Made by a program: the position numbers and the translations under genes
Notes under the pieces: model-generated
Told to the model about the DNA's origin: nothing
What the model saw: only the letters and a program-made list of their open reading frames with translations
Database searches by the model: none
Part shown: positions 25,901 through 36,261 of the stretch, piece after piece
How the letters are laid out: every line of letters begins with the position of its first letter
Position numbering within the stretch: position 1 is the stretch's first letter
DNA from: Nipponacmea schrenckii
Lineage: Eukaryota; Mollusca; Gastropoda; Lottiidae
Length of the DNA stretch: 64,000 nucleotides
Assembly (NCBI GenBank): GCA_030562195.1
Contig: JAUJPP010000003.1
Coordinates: forward strand, 28,960,602-29,024,601
Reading direction: 5' to 3'

Positions 25901-28900
25901 TGCTGGGTGGAAAGAAAGACCATATGAATGTCAGTATTTATCAAATTCCACTTTTTAATAGTCAAAATATGAAAAGATGGGATAAAAGTTATCCAAGACT
26001 TGAAGAGTATCAAAGTCATGAAGTTACAATTCAATCGAAGAAACAAATTTTATAGTTCTCCAATTACTTTCAGATTTTCAAGTACTTTTACATTTTGGCT
26101 TGTTGTAAATATATACTATTGTCCTGTTGTCTAATGTTTCGTCAAAATCTTTCCTCAGAAACACTTCAATAGTTTATCAGATTTTTCATTCTATGACTTA
26201 ATTAAAGTTTAAACAACAGGACAATAGAATATAATTTCACTTGTTTTCCCCCAGTTAGGATAATTTAAGTTGTTTTGTAGTTTTCCAATTCTCTCCAACT
26301 CACAGTAAAGACGTGAGCTAGTTGTAAAATGGATGTCCAGTTTCTATACACAGTTTGAAACGCCTGAAGGACAGTGGATGATTTCCTCTAGGAGCTGGAC
26401 TGTGATTTAGATGGAAATATAATGAATGGAGTTTTACATCCTACACTTCTGCACCTTCTGGGCTAATGAAGATGGGCAACGCCATGCAGTGGGAATTGAG
26501 GGAAATTTTGCCCTTTTTCCGAGTCAGTCCCTCAGAATTGCACCACTGAGAGGGAGTATTAGCCACTTTTCTGGAAATTAATCGAAGGAACATCTGAAAT
26601 TCCAACAAAATCTATCTTGGAATAGTCAGACTAGAAAACAAAGTCCAAGAGAATTTCAGGAATCTGAGCCCCTACCTTGTCCATAGTTTCATCATCTGGT
26701 TCCTCTTGGGGGTCAGCCCAATCGACGATGATGTCACAACCCCAAACTTTGACTCTACCAGACCCAATCTTTCGTTTGGCGGTAGATGCAGATTTATGAG
26801 AATCATATTCAAGGAAGGAGAATCCACGATTTTTCAATTTTGGATTGTCAGCAGATCCATATATGATAACATCTTGAAGTCCGTCTGCAAAATCCAAATT
26901 TTAATTTTTACAAAATATATACATGAAATAAATCATACATAATTTATCGCAAGTTTCCTTAGCAACAATGTTGCCACTTCAATCTGGGAAGACTGAAAAT
27001 TTCAAAATTATTTACGGTTAAATTTTGGCCAATCAAATTACATCATTTAATTTACATCAGTGTACAGAAAATTGTACCGCAGCAAATGGAAAAAAAATGG
27101 CCGAATATGAATTTTTAAAAAATTTTGTGCATCGTGGTTGAACCACACCAAGTTGTTGAATTTGTTTTCCGAAGTTTTGCTCCAAAAAGAAATAGAAAAT
27201 TTGAGAGTTTTGTGATTTTTGCTCCCAGACTTTTTAGGTACCTGTTCTTCTGGAAAATTCTTCCTGAATCTCTTCTTTTGTCTTGTTTTTTGGGATATTT
27301 CCAACGAACAATCGTAAATTAGCAATGGAGATATTGACTTTTAAAGACTTGCCCTTTCTAATCTCGTAGTCGTCCAGCTGCAAGAAATATTCACGTCCAA
27401 AAAAAAAATTCGTTAAATTTCAAAATTTAGTTTCCATATATTTTCTTTGGAGGATAATTTGTTACCATGGTAACAATACCTCGTATCGAAGCCAATAGAA
27501 AATTTATCGAAACAGTTTTTTTTTAACTTTTGAATATAATTTATCTCAGAAGGGATGTCTTTGATAGTTGAGAATAAGGAATTATTTGTCCTACATTTTC
27601 AAATTTCTTAAATAATTTTCATGCAAACCCAAACACATTGACAGTTTCAAATATTCAAATCTTGTTTTAAAAGTTACCAAATTCAAAAGTGGTCATTTTT
27701 TTCAAAAAATCACAAAGTAAATCTTAATTTTACATCATCATTGATAACTGGTGCTTATCTTTTAGGAATGATGGATGATAAAATGACATTGAGATTGAAA
27801 TTTCAAATTTTACGCACCTCTTTCACGGCTTGCTTAGCGCTAGCCTTGTCACAGTAGGTCACGAAGCAATAACCCCGATTCTGACCCAATAAGGGATCCA
27901 TCATTAATCTTAAATCCCAGATTTTACCGGCTTTCTCGAAGAGGGGAACCAATTCATCTTCAAAAATATCTTTAGGGATTTTACCCACAAAAACCTGTAA
28001 TAAATTATTTTAGAGTTTTAGTTTAACTATTTTTAGGTTCTGTAGCATAGCCAATGAAAACGTTGACTTGCTTGGTTAAGTGGAGTTCACTTGCTTGGTA
28101 ACACAGACGTCACTTGTTTGGTTGTGTAGCGTAAAAGCTGGCTGGGGGTTTCGAACTCAATCGACTTACGAATCCATTCAACTGTAAAATAAATAAAAGG
28201 CATGCTTACCTCGTGTCCTGGTCCAGGTTGAATACCATCTGCATCAGGGGGTGGTCCACCATATTTACGTTGACCAGTGGTGATGTCTAGAGTATAACCC
28301 GTTCTATCTAAGATTTCCTACAAAAACAAAAATCAAATTGAACATTTTGTTAAAGGACTTGCTATTACACATTTAATAGTGGAAAGGTAATAAAAAAGTT
28401 TGATATTTTACGTTCAATACATGGGTGCAATACTATATATGGGTAAATGAATTTTTCACCAATTTCGGGGAGGCAAGGGGTGCGTATTATACATGGCTGC
28501 GCGCTATAGTGTCTACATGTGACCTAGACTAGTGCTTCAATAGGAGAATATATTAAGTTTGAATCAAATTATTCCCAACTGAGGAGAAAACTTACTTTTA
28601 GTTTAGCCTCATCAGGACCTTTAGCTAATGGAGCTTGGGCTCCTTGTTTCGATTTTTGACGGAAAGTTTTCATCTGTCCGCACAGGAATGCACTTTTATT
28701 GCCGACATGTTCTAGGTTGCTTTCGTTAAATTGTTTTAAAACTTCTACCGCATCATCGGCATTGAATTCTTTCAGAGCATCAAGAGCTCTTTCATCCAGA
28801 TCGGAAGGTTTCAAATTTCCTGGAAAAAAAAATACAAGTTGTCAAAATCCGTCGTTAACAAGTTAGTACAAGATTGAGTTTCAAGGTTATGAAGAATGGT

Positions 28901-29507
28901 ATCTGGTTAGTACAAAATCTTCTCAAAGATATAATTTGTCAATGTTTCAATCTGAACAGGCCATTTTTAATTGAATGACCAAAGTTGATAGATGAAATAT
29001 TATCATCCACGATGTTGCGTTACATTGCAACATGTTATTGACTGCTGGTGCAAATAAGACAGTTAATTTGACAACCTAATTGGAGTCCATTAAATTACAA
29101 CACCAGACTAAATCGGTTGAATGATGTAATGGGTCATGATATTTTCTGGTATAGAAAAGTAGTTTGGTGAGGTCACTCCTTTAAAATGTCTCCTAATTAT
29201 CCTCATGTCCTGATTCTGGTAACTAGGTCAGACATGCTCTTGTATGTTTGATTGATAAAAGCGTTTTTGAATACTTTAAAATATATTTTCCATGCCAAGT
29301 AAAATCCCAAGAAGATGATGTACCTGTACCTGCTATGTAAATTTTTATAAGTTGCATGGAAACTTTCCGTGAAATTCCATAATCAAGTAATTTCTGGAGA
29401 TCATCTGCGTAACCATTCAGTTCCGTTTCCATGTCTTCTTGTTTAATTCCTAAAAGTTGGTCTTCTGTCACTTGGTCCATCTGCTCCTCCCCATTTTCAG
29501 CAGCCAT
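19953..29507 (-). CDS. SYNCRIP: hnRNP Q/R orthologue, three-RRM RNA-binding protein
   Basis: Eleven coding exons on the minus strand: 29507-29330, 28819-28596, 28317-28210, 27994-27818, 27377-27242, 26884-26676, 25853-25680, 24881-24766, 24600-24509, 23939-23836 and 20306-19953 (TAA). They sum to 1872 nt, 623 aa, with every junction in phase. Residues about 20-110 form the acidic N-terminal domain specific to hnRNP Q/R ([27 protein letters not shown]). RRM1 starts at 171 ([20 protein letters not shown]), RRM2 at about 252 ([14 protein letters not shown]) and RRM3 at about 347 ([14 protein letters not shown]). The Tyr/Asp- and RGG-rich tail ([12 protein letters not shown]) ends in the family signature [20 protein letters not shown]. 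The family binds mRNA and acts in splicing, mRNA stability and translation. ATG at 29507 directly follows an acceptor-like TTTCAAG, so a 5' UTR intron is likely. The last intron (3.5 kb) is filled with minisatellites. Confidence 0.96.
20640..21425. repeat. 16-bp minisatellite array, about 49 copies
   Basis: The unit is CTTCACAAACCAGATC with a C/T variant (ACTAGATC), uninterrupted in SYNCRIP intron 10. Almost no indels are present, which suggests recent amplification. Confidence 0.97.
21470..22190 (-). repeat. 32-bp minisatellite with splice-like motifs
   Basis: The unit on the + strand is CTTTCAAACTAGTCCTGT followed by AAACTTACAACTAG, about 21 copies, some shortened. In SYNCRIP orientation each unit reads TTGTAAGTTTACAGGACTAG, which puts a consensus 5' splice site (GTAAGT) 6 nt before a TTTACAG acceptor-like string. 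The terminal block (about 21890-21925 and 22150-22195) is itself duplicated. It lies in intron 10. Confidence 0.93.
22562..22995. repeat. Dispersed element copy A with internal G-rich expansion
   Basis: It starts GCTGACCAGACGTGCCCTAA and ends near CTCCTGAATGAAC. The first 125 bp are almost identical to copy B at 25187. The interior, 22680-22970, holds about four tandem 57-bp units (AAGCGGGTGGGGTGGGGCTG then CTACAACATGGACC) that copy B lacks. It is in SYNCRIP intron 10. Confidence 0.8.
22996..23835 (-). other. Rest of SYNCRIP intron 10
   Basis: No exon is seen. There is an A-rich tract at 23167-23190 and a short run of CCTGACC/CCTAAACC words at 23360-23420. The intron's donor end abuts exon 10 at 23836. 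Confidence 0.5.
25187..25366. repeat. Dispersed element copy B, unexpanded
   Basis: It is in SYNCRIP intron 7, same orientation as copy A. It shares GCTGACCAGACGTGCCCTAA and about 125 bp of near-identity, then a single G-rich segment, then CTCCTGAATGAACTTGAATT. It gives the ancestral form of copy A. Confidence 0.8.
26425..26560. repeat. GGAGTTTTACATCCTA dispersed repeat, intron copy
   Basis: Contains ATGGAGTTTTACATCCTACA, CTTCTGCACCTT, GGGCTAATGAAGATG and GCCATGCAGTGGGAATTGAG. Related pieces lie at 52699-52745, 57160-57215 and 58130-58195, and in reverse orientation at 43610-44040. It is probably a SINE- or MITE-like family; no ends were defined. It is in SYNCRIP intron 6. Confidence 0.6.
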
Positions 29508-29779
29508 CTTGAAACAAAATAAAAAAAAAAAAGAGTTATAGTGTGTTTGTCTTGTGAGCGAATAAATCAAGATCCTCAAATTGTAGGCTATTCAAGATTT
29601 CAAGGCAGCACCCAGATTTATGTTTTTAATTTTAGAATAACATATATATTTATGGTTTAATTTTGCAAACCTCACCCTGTGCTTTTTATAGAAAATTTAC
29701 AATATCAACAGGTATTCAAAACAATTCATTATTAATTGGAAAAAAAAAAAACCAAATTCTAGATTACTTATTACTTTTT

Positions 29780-30310
29780 CACCTTGACGTTATTTCCCGC
29801 CTTATTTTAATCCACGTGATTTTTCTCCACTGAAAATATATTTGACCTATTTCAATATTACAGCGTCACGCGCTCTACAGCGTGGTATATGAAAACCACG
29901 TGTTCTTTATTCAAATAGCAAATTAGCGCAAAATTTTAAACAAATTTGAAAAAATTCCATGCAAAATGACAGACGGGGGTAAACCCTACTGTTTTGCAAT
30001 GAAGCGAGGGAGTACAGAAGTTCCTTTGTTTGTCGCCGACTTCGCCGACTCTTTGTTCCAGGGGTAATAAACCAAAGAAAAATATCGATGCGGATACCGG
30101 CACATTTTCAAATTCAAAATGCACAGAAATCCAACCTTAACTATTTGTAAAATTGTAATAAAAATGATCTAGAAATGTCGAATTAAAACTTTACTAACCT
30201 TTGAACCCAAACAAAAACGTTAAATTCGGAAAAGACCTTGTTTCAAATTTCTTGTAATTTTCCTGACTAATATTGAGAAATGGCTGTGGTGGAGAGGTCA
30301 CGTGATGGTT
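29780..30310 (-). promoter_or_regulatory. Candidate SYNCRIP promoter and 5' UTR region
   Basis: Within 800 bp upstream of the ATG there are three CACGTG E-boxes (29813-29818, 29897-29902, 30299-30304) and an E2F-like TTTCCCGCC (29793-29801). A donor-like AAAG|GTTAGT at about 30197 on the minus strand could end a 5' UTR exon that splices to the acceptor just before the ATG. The promoter role is inference from position and motifs. Confidence 0.4.
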
Positions 30311-30735
30311 TGGGTCCTCCCATTTCATTTCATGGGCGATTTTTATTGTTGATTTTTACAAAGGGGATTAAAAAGTGTTAAAATCTAATGGGGGTGTTAA
30401 TTTTTTAGTCTAATCCTCATCCAATTTACAGTTTTAAGTTTTATCAGTTTTTGAAAATTTCTTTATGTCGAGATCAGACGAGATGTCTGGCAGCTACTGA
30501 ATCTGGTTTATATCAACTCAATAAGAAACCGGAATGCGTTTAACTGAAATTGAAAGTAGAGGAAATATTTCTTGTGCAGTGTCAAACTTATTGATTTTAA
30601 AAAAGTTTTTACATCGGCAGAAAGTTTTTAAAACTTTTGAGTAAGTAATAAAGGAATGAGACCAATTTAGAAATATTAGATGAATAAGTATGTGATAGTT
30701 AAAGGAATTCTGCGTCTTAGAATGAACATAAGATT
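30305..30735. other. Intergenic AT-rich DNA
   Basis: This stretch lies between the SYNCRIP upstream region and the foldback element. No gene, array or structured repeat was seen. Confidence 0.4.
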
Positions 30736-31400
30736 TCAAATTTTAAACTTGGTCAATATGAGTATATATTCATCAGTAGATAAACCTGGTGTCATGACTA
30801 AAGAATAGAATCCTTATATAATCTGATAAATCAAACAAAACATTAAAATTTTAAACTTGGTCAATAAGAGTATATATTCTCATAGATATACCTGTGTCAT
30901 ATAAAAAAGAATCTTATATAACATGATATATCTATTAAACTTGGCCAGTAGATATACCTGCTGTCATAAATAACATAACACAATCCTTATATAATCTGAT
31001 AAATTAATCTGTTTTACTTACGCACCCCCCAACTTCCCGTATTTCAGTCAGTTCAACACTTTCAAAATTAATTAAAAATAGAAGGAATGGTCATAATTGT
31101 GTGAAAATTGCTATGAATATCCAGGACACATATATGTACCCCTCTGTCAAGTTTCAAATCGATAGCTTTACGGGGGGTGTGTAAGTAAAACAGTGCCCAA
31201 AAAACTTAGTAATTATCCATTAAAATGCAATTGATTATTGAAAAACGATAATTAAATTTATGAAGTGATTTTCAATAATTACTTGGTTTTGTGAGTTTTC
31301 CAGATTTAAGTTATTCTGTTACTTTATAATACCAGGTAAGTTCACTGATGAATATATACTCATATTGACCATTCTTGAGAACTTAGATTTTATGTTCAGC
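30735..31400. repeat. Foldback element copy 2, interrupted by an insertion
   Basis: Partial tandem copies of the arm (GGTCAATATGAGTATATATT; AATCCTTATATAATCTGATA) run from 30745 to 31005. The centre and other arm follow at 31195-31400 (AATTGATTATTGAAAA ... CACTGATGAATATATACTCA). The two parts are separated by the TIR element at 31009-31193, so the foldback element is older. Confidence 0.7.
31009..31193. mobile_element. Small TIR element (MITE), nested
   Basis: The ends are CTGTTTTACTTAC (31009-31021) and the exact reverse complement GTAAGTAAAACAG (31181-31193), followed inward by C-rich and G-rich runs (GCACCCCCC and GGGGGGTGTG). It is 185 bp with no coding capacity and sits inside the foldback element. 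The inverted ends define it as a non-autonomous DNA transposon; its superfamily is not assigned. Confidence 0.75.
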
Positions 31401-31479
31401 CAAAGACACAGTACAACTTTTTAAAAAGTTTTGATTTTTTCAAAAATCAAAATATGAAAATGGCAAAATGAATGAATGA

Positions 31480-32340
31480 ATCCTTAAAGTTATACTGTGT
31501 CTTTGAATGAACAGAAAATTCTAGTTCTCAAGAATAGCCATGCAGTGATATGAAAATACATCTATCAGTTGGTAAAGTAAATATTGAAACAACTTGATCT
31601 GTTTAAAATTTGAGGGATAATAGCCGTTAGATTACACTCGTCCTACGGCTTATAGGCCTATTTGTGTTTAATATTGACTATTGGAAAAATAAGTATGTAT
31701 CCCACACTTTATCAATTTTCAAAAGCCACAATTAAAATACATTTGAAATTTAAAAAATAACTTTTTCTTTGAATGAACAAAAACTTTTCTGAAGAATAGC
31801 CCTGCGGGATAAAAAAAACATTTTTTAAAGTTTTAAAATTATTAAACTACTTGTTTCTGTTTTATCGTTTTTGAGGGTTTTAATGGGGTTAGATCCCAGG
31901 TAAGCCCCTATGGCTTATACTGCCTATTTGTTTTAATTTGATTTTGGAAAAATTTTTATGTTCCCAACCTTTATCCAAATATTAAAACCCTTTTATTAAA
32001 ATTAAAATTTAAATATTTCCAAAAATTAATCTAGTTTTGTTGAAAAACAGTGTATTGTCTGGGTAAGAGAAGTGGTCTATAGACAAAAACAAAACTGATT
32101 TATTAAGCGATATCATTATTTAAAACTTAACTTAAAATTTCTATGGACTGTATCTGATTTTAGAGGGACCTTCCAGTCTAGGTATTGAATACCAGGTAAA
32201 ACAAAATTTAGGGGGTAAAATAAATGGATGTTTGTAAATTTATGAAATTAACTATTTTTATAATTATGTTTTAAGCCTATTACCACCTATTTAAATTAAT
32301 TTATTCCTTTTTATTACAAACTTGACAAGTATTTAAAAAT
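31480..32340. repeat. Degenerate tandem copies of a roughly 280-bp unit
   Basis: Three diverged copies begin near 31490, 31750 and 32030. Shared words include CTTTGAATGAACA, GAATAGCC, GGCTTATA and CCTATTTGT. The first copy starts with the same terminal motif (ACTGTGTCTTTGAATGAACA) as the foldback family. Copy quality falls from left to right. Confidence 0.55.
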
Positions 32341-32409
32341 ATTTCCTGGTATCTATAGTGAGTTATATCTATTTTTGGTGTTATATGATTAAAAAAACAT
32401 TTTTCCGGG

Positions 32410-34795
32410 GTAAGGAAGTGGTTATAGAGAAAACTATTATAAACGGGGAGTTTTGGGTTATAGTAAAACTTTTATCACTGGTAAGTCTATAGTGAGTTAT
32501 AGTAAAACTATTACACTGAAAGTCTATAGTGAATAGTAAAACTATTATCACTGGTGAGTCTATAGTATTATAGAAAACTATTATCACTGGTAAGTCTATA
32601 GTTTTGTAAAACTATTATCACGGTGAGTCTATATGAGTTTTTAGTAAAACTATTATCACTGGTAAGTCTATAGTGAGTTATAGTAAAACTATTATCACTG
32701 GTAAGTCTATAGTGAGTTATAGTAAAACTATTATCACTGGTGAGTCTATAGTGAGTTATAGTAAAACTATTATCACTGGTAAGTCTATAGTGAGTTATAG
32801 TAAAACTATTATCACTGGTAAGTCTATAGTGAGTTATAGTAAAACTATTATCACTGGTGAGTCTATAGTGAGTTATAGTAAAACTATTATCACTGGTGAG
32901 TCTATAGTGAGTTATAGTAAAACTATTATCACTGGGTAAGTCTATAGTGAGTTATAGTAAAACTATTATCACTCAGTGAGTCTACAGTAAAACTATTATC
33001 ACTGGTGAGTCTATAGTGAGTTATAGTAAAACTATTATCACTGGTGAGTCTACAGTAAGTTATAGTAAAACTATTATCACTGGTGAGTCTATGGTGAGTT
33101 ATAGTAAAACTATTATCACTGGTAAGTCTATAGTGAGTTATAGTAAAACTATTATCACTGGTGAGTCTATAGTGAGTTATAGTAAAACTATTATCCCTGG
33201 TGAGTCTATAGTGAGTTATAGTAAAACTATTATCACTGGTGAGTCTATAGTGAGTTATAGTAAAACTATTATCACTGGTAAGTCTATAGTGAGTTATAGA
33301 AAACACTATTATCACTGGTAAGTCTATAGTGAGTTATAGTAAAACTATTATCACTGGTGAGTCTATAGTGAGTTATAGTAAAACTATTATCACTGGTGAG
33401 TCTATAGTGAGTTATAGTAAAACTATTATCACTGGTAAGTCTATAGTGAGTTATAGTAAAACTATTATCACTGGTGAGTCTATAGTGAGTTATAGTAAAA
33501 CTATTATCACTGGTAAGTCTATAGTGAGTTATAGTAAAACTATTATCACTGGTGAGTCTATAGTGAGTTATAGTAAAACTATTATCCCTGGTGAGTCTAT
33601 AGTGAGTTATAGTAAAACTATTATCACTGGTGAGTCTATAGTGAGTTATAGTAAAACTATTATCACTGGTGAGTCTATAGTGAGTTATAGTAAAACTATT
33701 ATCACTGGTAAGTCTATAGTGAGTTATAGTAAAACTATTATCACTGGTAAGTCTATAGTGAGTTATAGTAAAACTATTATCACTGGTGATTCTATGGTGA
33801 GTTATAGTAAAACTATTATCACTGGTGAGTCTATAGTGAGTTATAGTAAAACTATTATCACTGGTAAGTCTATAGTGAGTTATAGTAAAACTATTATCAC
33901 TGGTGAGTCTATAGTGAGTTATAGTCAAACTATTATCACTGGTAATCTATAGTGAGTTATAGTAAAACTATTATCACTGGTGAGTCAAATAGTGAGTTAT
34001 AGTAAAACTATTATCACTGGTGAGTCTATAGTGAGTTATAGTAAAACTATTATCACTGGTGAGTCTATAGTGAGTTATAGTAAAACTATTATCACTGGTG
34101 AATCTATAGTGAGTTATAGTAAAACTATTATCACTGGTGAGTCTATAGTGAGTTATAGTAAAACTATTATCACTGGTGAGTCTATAGTGAGTTATAGTAA
34201 AACTATTATCACTGGTAAGTCTATAGTGATTTATAGAAAATACTATTATCACTGGTAATCTATAGTGAGTTATAGTAAAACTATTATCACTGGTAAGTCT
34301 ATAGTGAGTTATAGTAAAACTATTATCACTGGTGAGTCTATAGTGAGTTATAGTAAAACTATTATCACTGGTAAGTCTATAGTGAGTTATAGTAAAACTA
34401 TTATCACTGGTGAGTCTATAGTGAGTTATAGTAAAACTATTATCACTGGTGAGTCTATAGTGAGTTATAGTAAAACTATTATCACTGGTGAGTCTATAGT
34501 GAGTTATAGTAAAACTATTATCACTGGTGAGTCTATAGTGAGTTATAGTAAAACTATTATCACTGGTGAGTCTATAGTGAGTTATAGTAAAACTATTATC
34601 ACGGGTAAGTCTATAGTGAGTTATAGTAAAACTATTATCCCTGGTGAGTCTATAGTGAGTTATAGTAAAACTATTATCACTGGTGAGTCTATAGTGAGTT
34701 ATAGTAAAACTATTATCACTGGTGAGTCTATAGTGAGTTATAGTAAAACTATTATCACTGGTAAGTCTATAGTGAGTTATAGTATATTATTATAA
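32410..34795 (+). repeat. 39-bp minisatellite array carrying 5' splice sites
   Basis: About 60 copies of GTCTATAGTGAGTTATAGTA followed by AAACTATTATCACTGGTGA. The first few copies (32410-32650) are degenerate. Every unit contains ACTG|GTGAGT or ACTG|GTAAGT, a near-perfect 5' splice site on the + strand. The unit is 13 codons long, so both strands look open (SYSKTIITGESIV on +, NSFTITHYRLTSD on -). These frames are repeat artefacts, not genes. Confidence 0.97.
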
Positions 34796-36261
34796 ACAGG
34801 ATCTTGTTTCAACTTGAGTTGTATTTAATATAACAAATCAACTAACATCCTGTTACAGGTAATATATCTTCTATTTCATTTCCTAATACATAGTAGTCTT
34901 TAGTCTTCAGTTCTTAGTTGAAACAAAATACTGTCCCTGTCCTTCAGATAGAAGTTATAGTCAGTCATTTTATTCTCTAGTTCAACACGACTGGCAGGTA
35001 TAGAGATGTTAAGATGCTTGATCAATAAGTAAAAAATGTTCAATTTTGATTATTGTCAAAACCCGGATTATTACAGTCTATTTATTTGGATACAATAGTA
35101 AGGTAACATATTGGCTTCAATAACTTTTAACCTTATTTATTATTATTGATATTCCCCGGTATTAACTCACTTATAATTCAGTTATAATACTTAAAACCCG
35201 TCTATAGTTAAAGAGGGTTTAATGTGTATAGAAAAAAATGAAGAATCTTATAAGGATATAGTAAACTTTGTTCACAAGTCTTAGTGAACAGATATCCTTT
35301 CATACAAGCATGGTCCTTGTTCAAACCTCTTGAGATTGATCTTTCAATAAGTAAAAAATGAAGATTATCTGTTACCCGGATATTACAGTCTATTTATTTG
35401 GAATACATAGTAAGTACTTATTCAGGTTCAATCAGGACTTTACACCTGTATTAGATTAGAATTCATGTCTAACATTTTAATTCAGTTATCCATGCAAAGA
35501 GTTTAATGATGTTCAGAAAAAGAAAAATGTCAAAATATATGAAAACCTTTTCACTATCTACTTTGACATAGAGGACTGTTCTAAGCTTTTAGCCAAATTA
35601 CATTGATACCCCGGATTATCTGACTTACAATTAGATGATGTAAATGAGTGAATGTTATCAGGTCACGGATACACACTACTATTGAATTAGAAACCCTAAC
35701 TTTTCACTATCCATGCAATTTTCACACGTCAGGAAACCTGATATCTGTTTTACTACCTTTAATGAACTGTTTAGTAGAGAATTACAGGAACCACAGAAGT
35801 CTGATTGAAAATTAAGAATGATGTAAATTGATGATATCAGTGTCTCTGATACAAATTCAAAATATAGAAAACCTCTTTACAATCTCTTTAATAGAACTGT
35901 TTAGTTTTAGTAGAATTACAGGAACCACAGACATCTGATTGAAAATTAGAATGGTGTAAATTGATGATATCAGTGTCCCTGATACACATACAAAATATAG
36001 AAAACCTCTTTACAATCTCTTTAATTTTATAGAATAAATCTTATTATATAAATCAGTAAAAATCAACAGATATTAATTTTATATCTTTCCAGCTGTTCAA
36101 CTCAGTTCTAAAGAATTTATTGATTGATCGAATTGGCCTGACCAATGGATTGAGAAAATATTTAACAGTTGAAGCTGTCTGAATTAAGAAAGTTAGATCT
36201 CTCCTTTCAGATGACGTTTCAACACAGCAAACTTTCTCGTTGTGATGCCAAAAAATTGAAA
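34796..36261 (+). other. Upstream region of the JmjC gene with partial duplications
   Basis: A roughly 125-bp direct duplication lies at 35770-36027 (AGGAACCACAGA ... GATGATATCAGTGTC ... GAAAACCTCTTTACAATCTC). A weaker duplication pairs about 35015-35100 with 35345-35410 (CAATAAGTAAAAAATG, TTACAGTCTATTTATTTGG). Acceptor-like strings at 36092 (TATCTTTCCAG) and 36210 (CTCTCCTTTCAG) suggest a spliced 5' UTR. An in-frame TAA at 36163 bounds the coding frame. Confidence 0.55.

Noticed and set aside
32381..34795. Long open frames on both strands (SYSKTIITGESIV and NSFTITHYRLTSD)
   Set aside because: A 39-bp tandem repeat is open in both directions because the unit is 13 codons; it is not coding.
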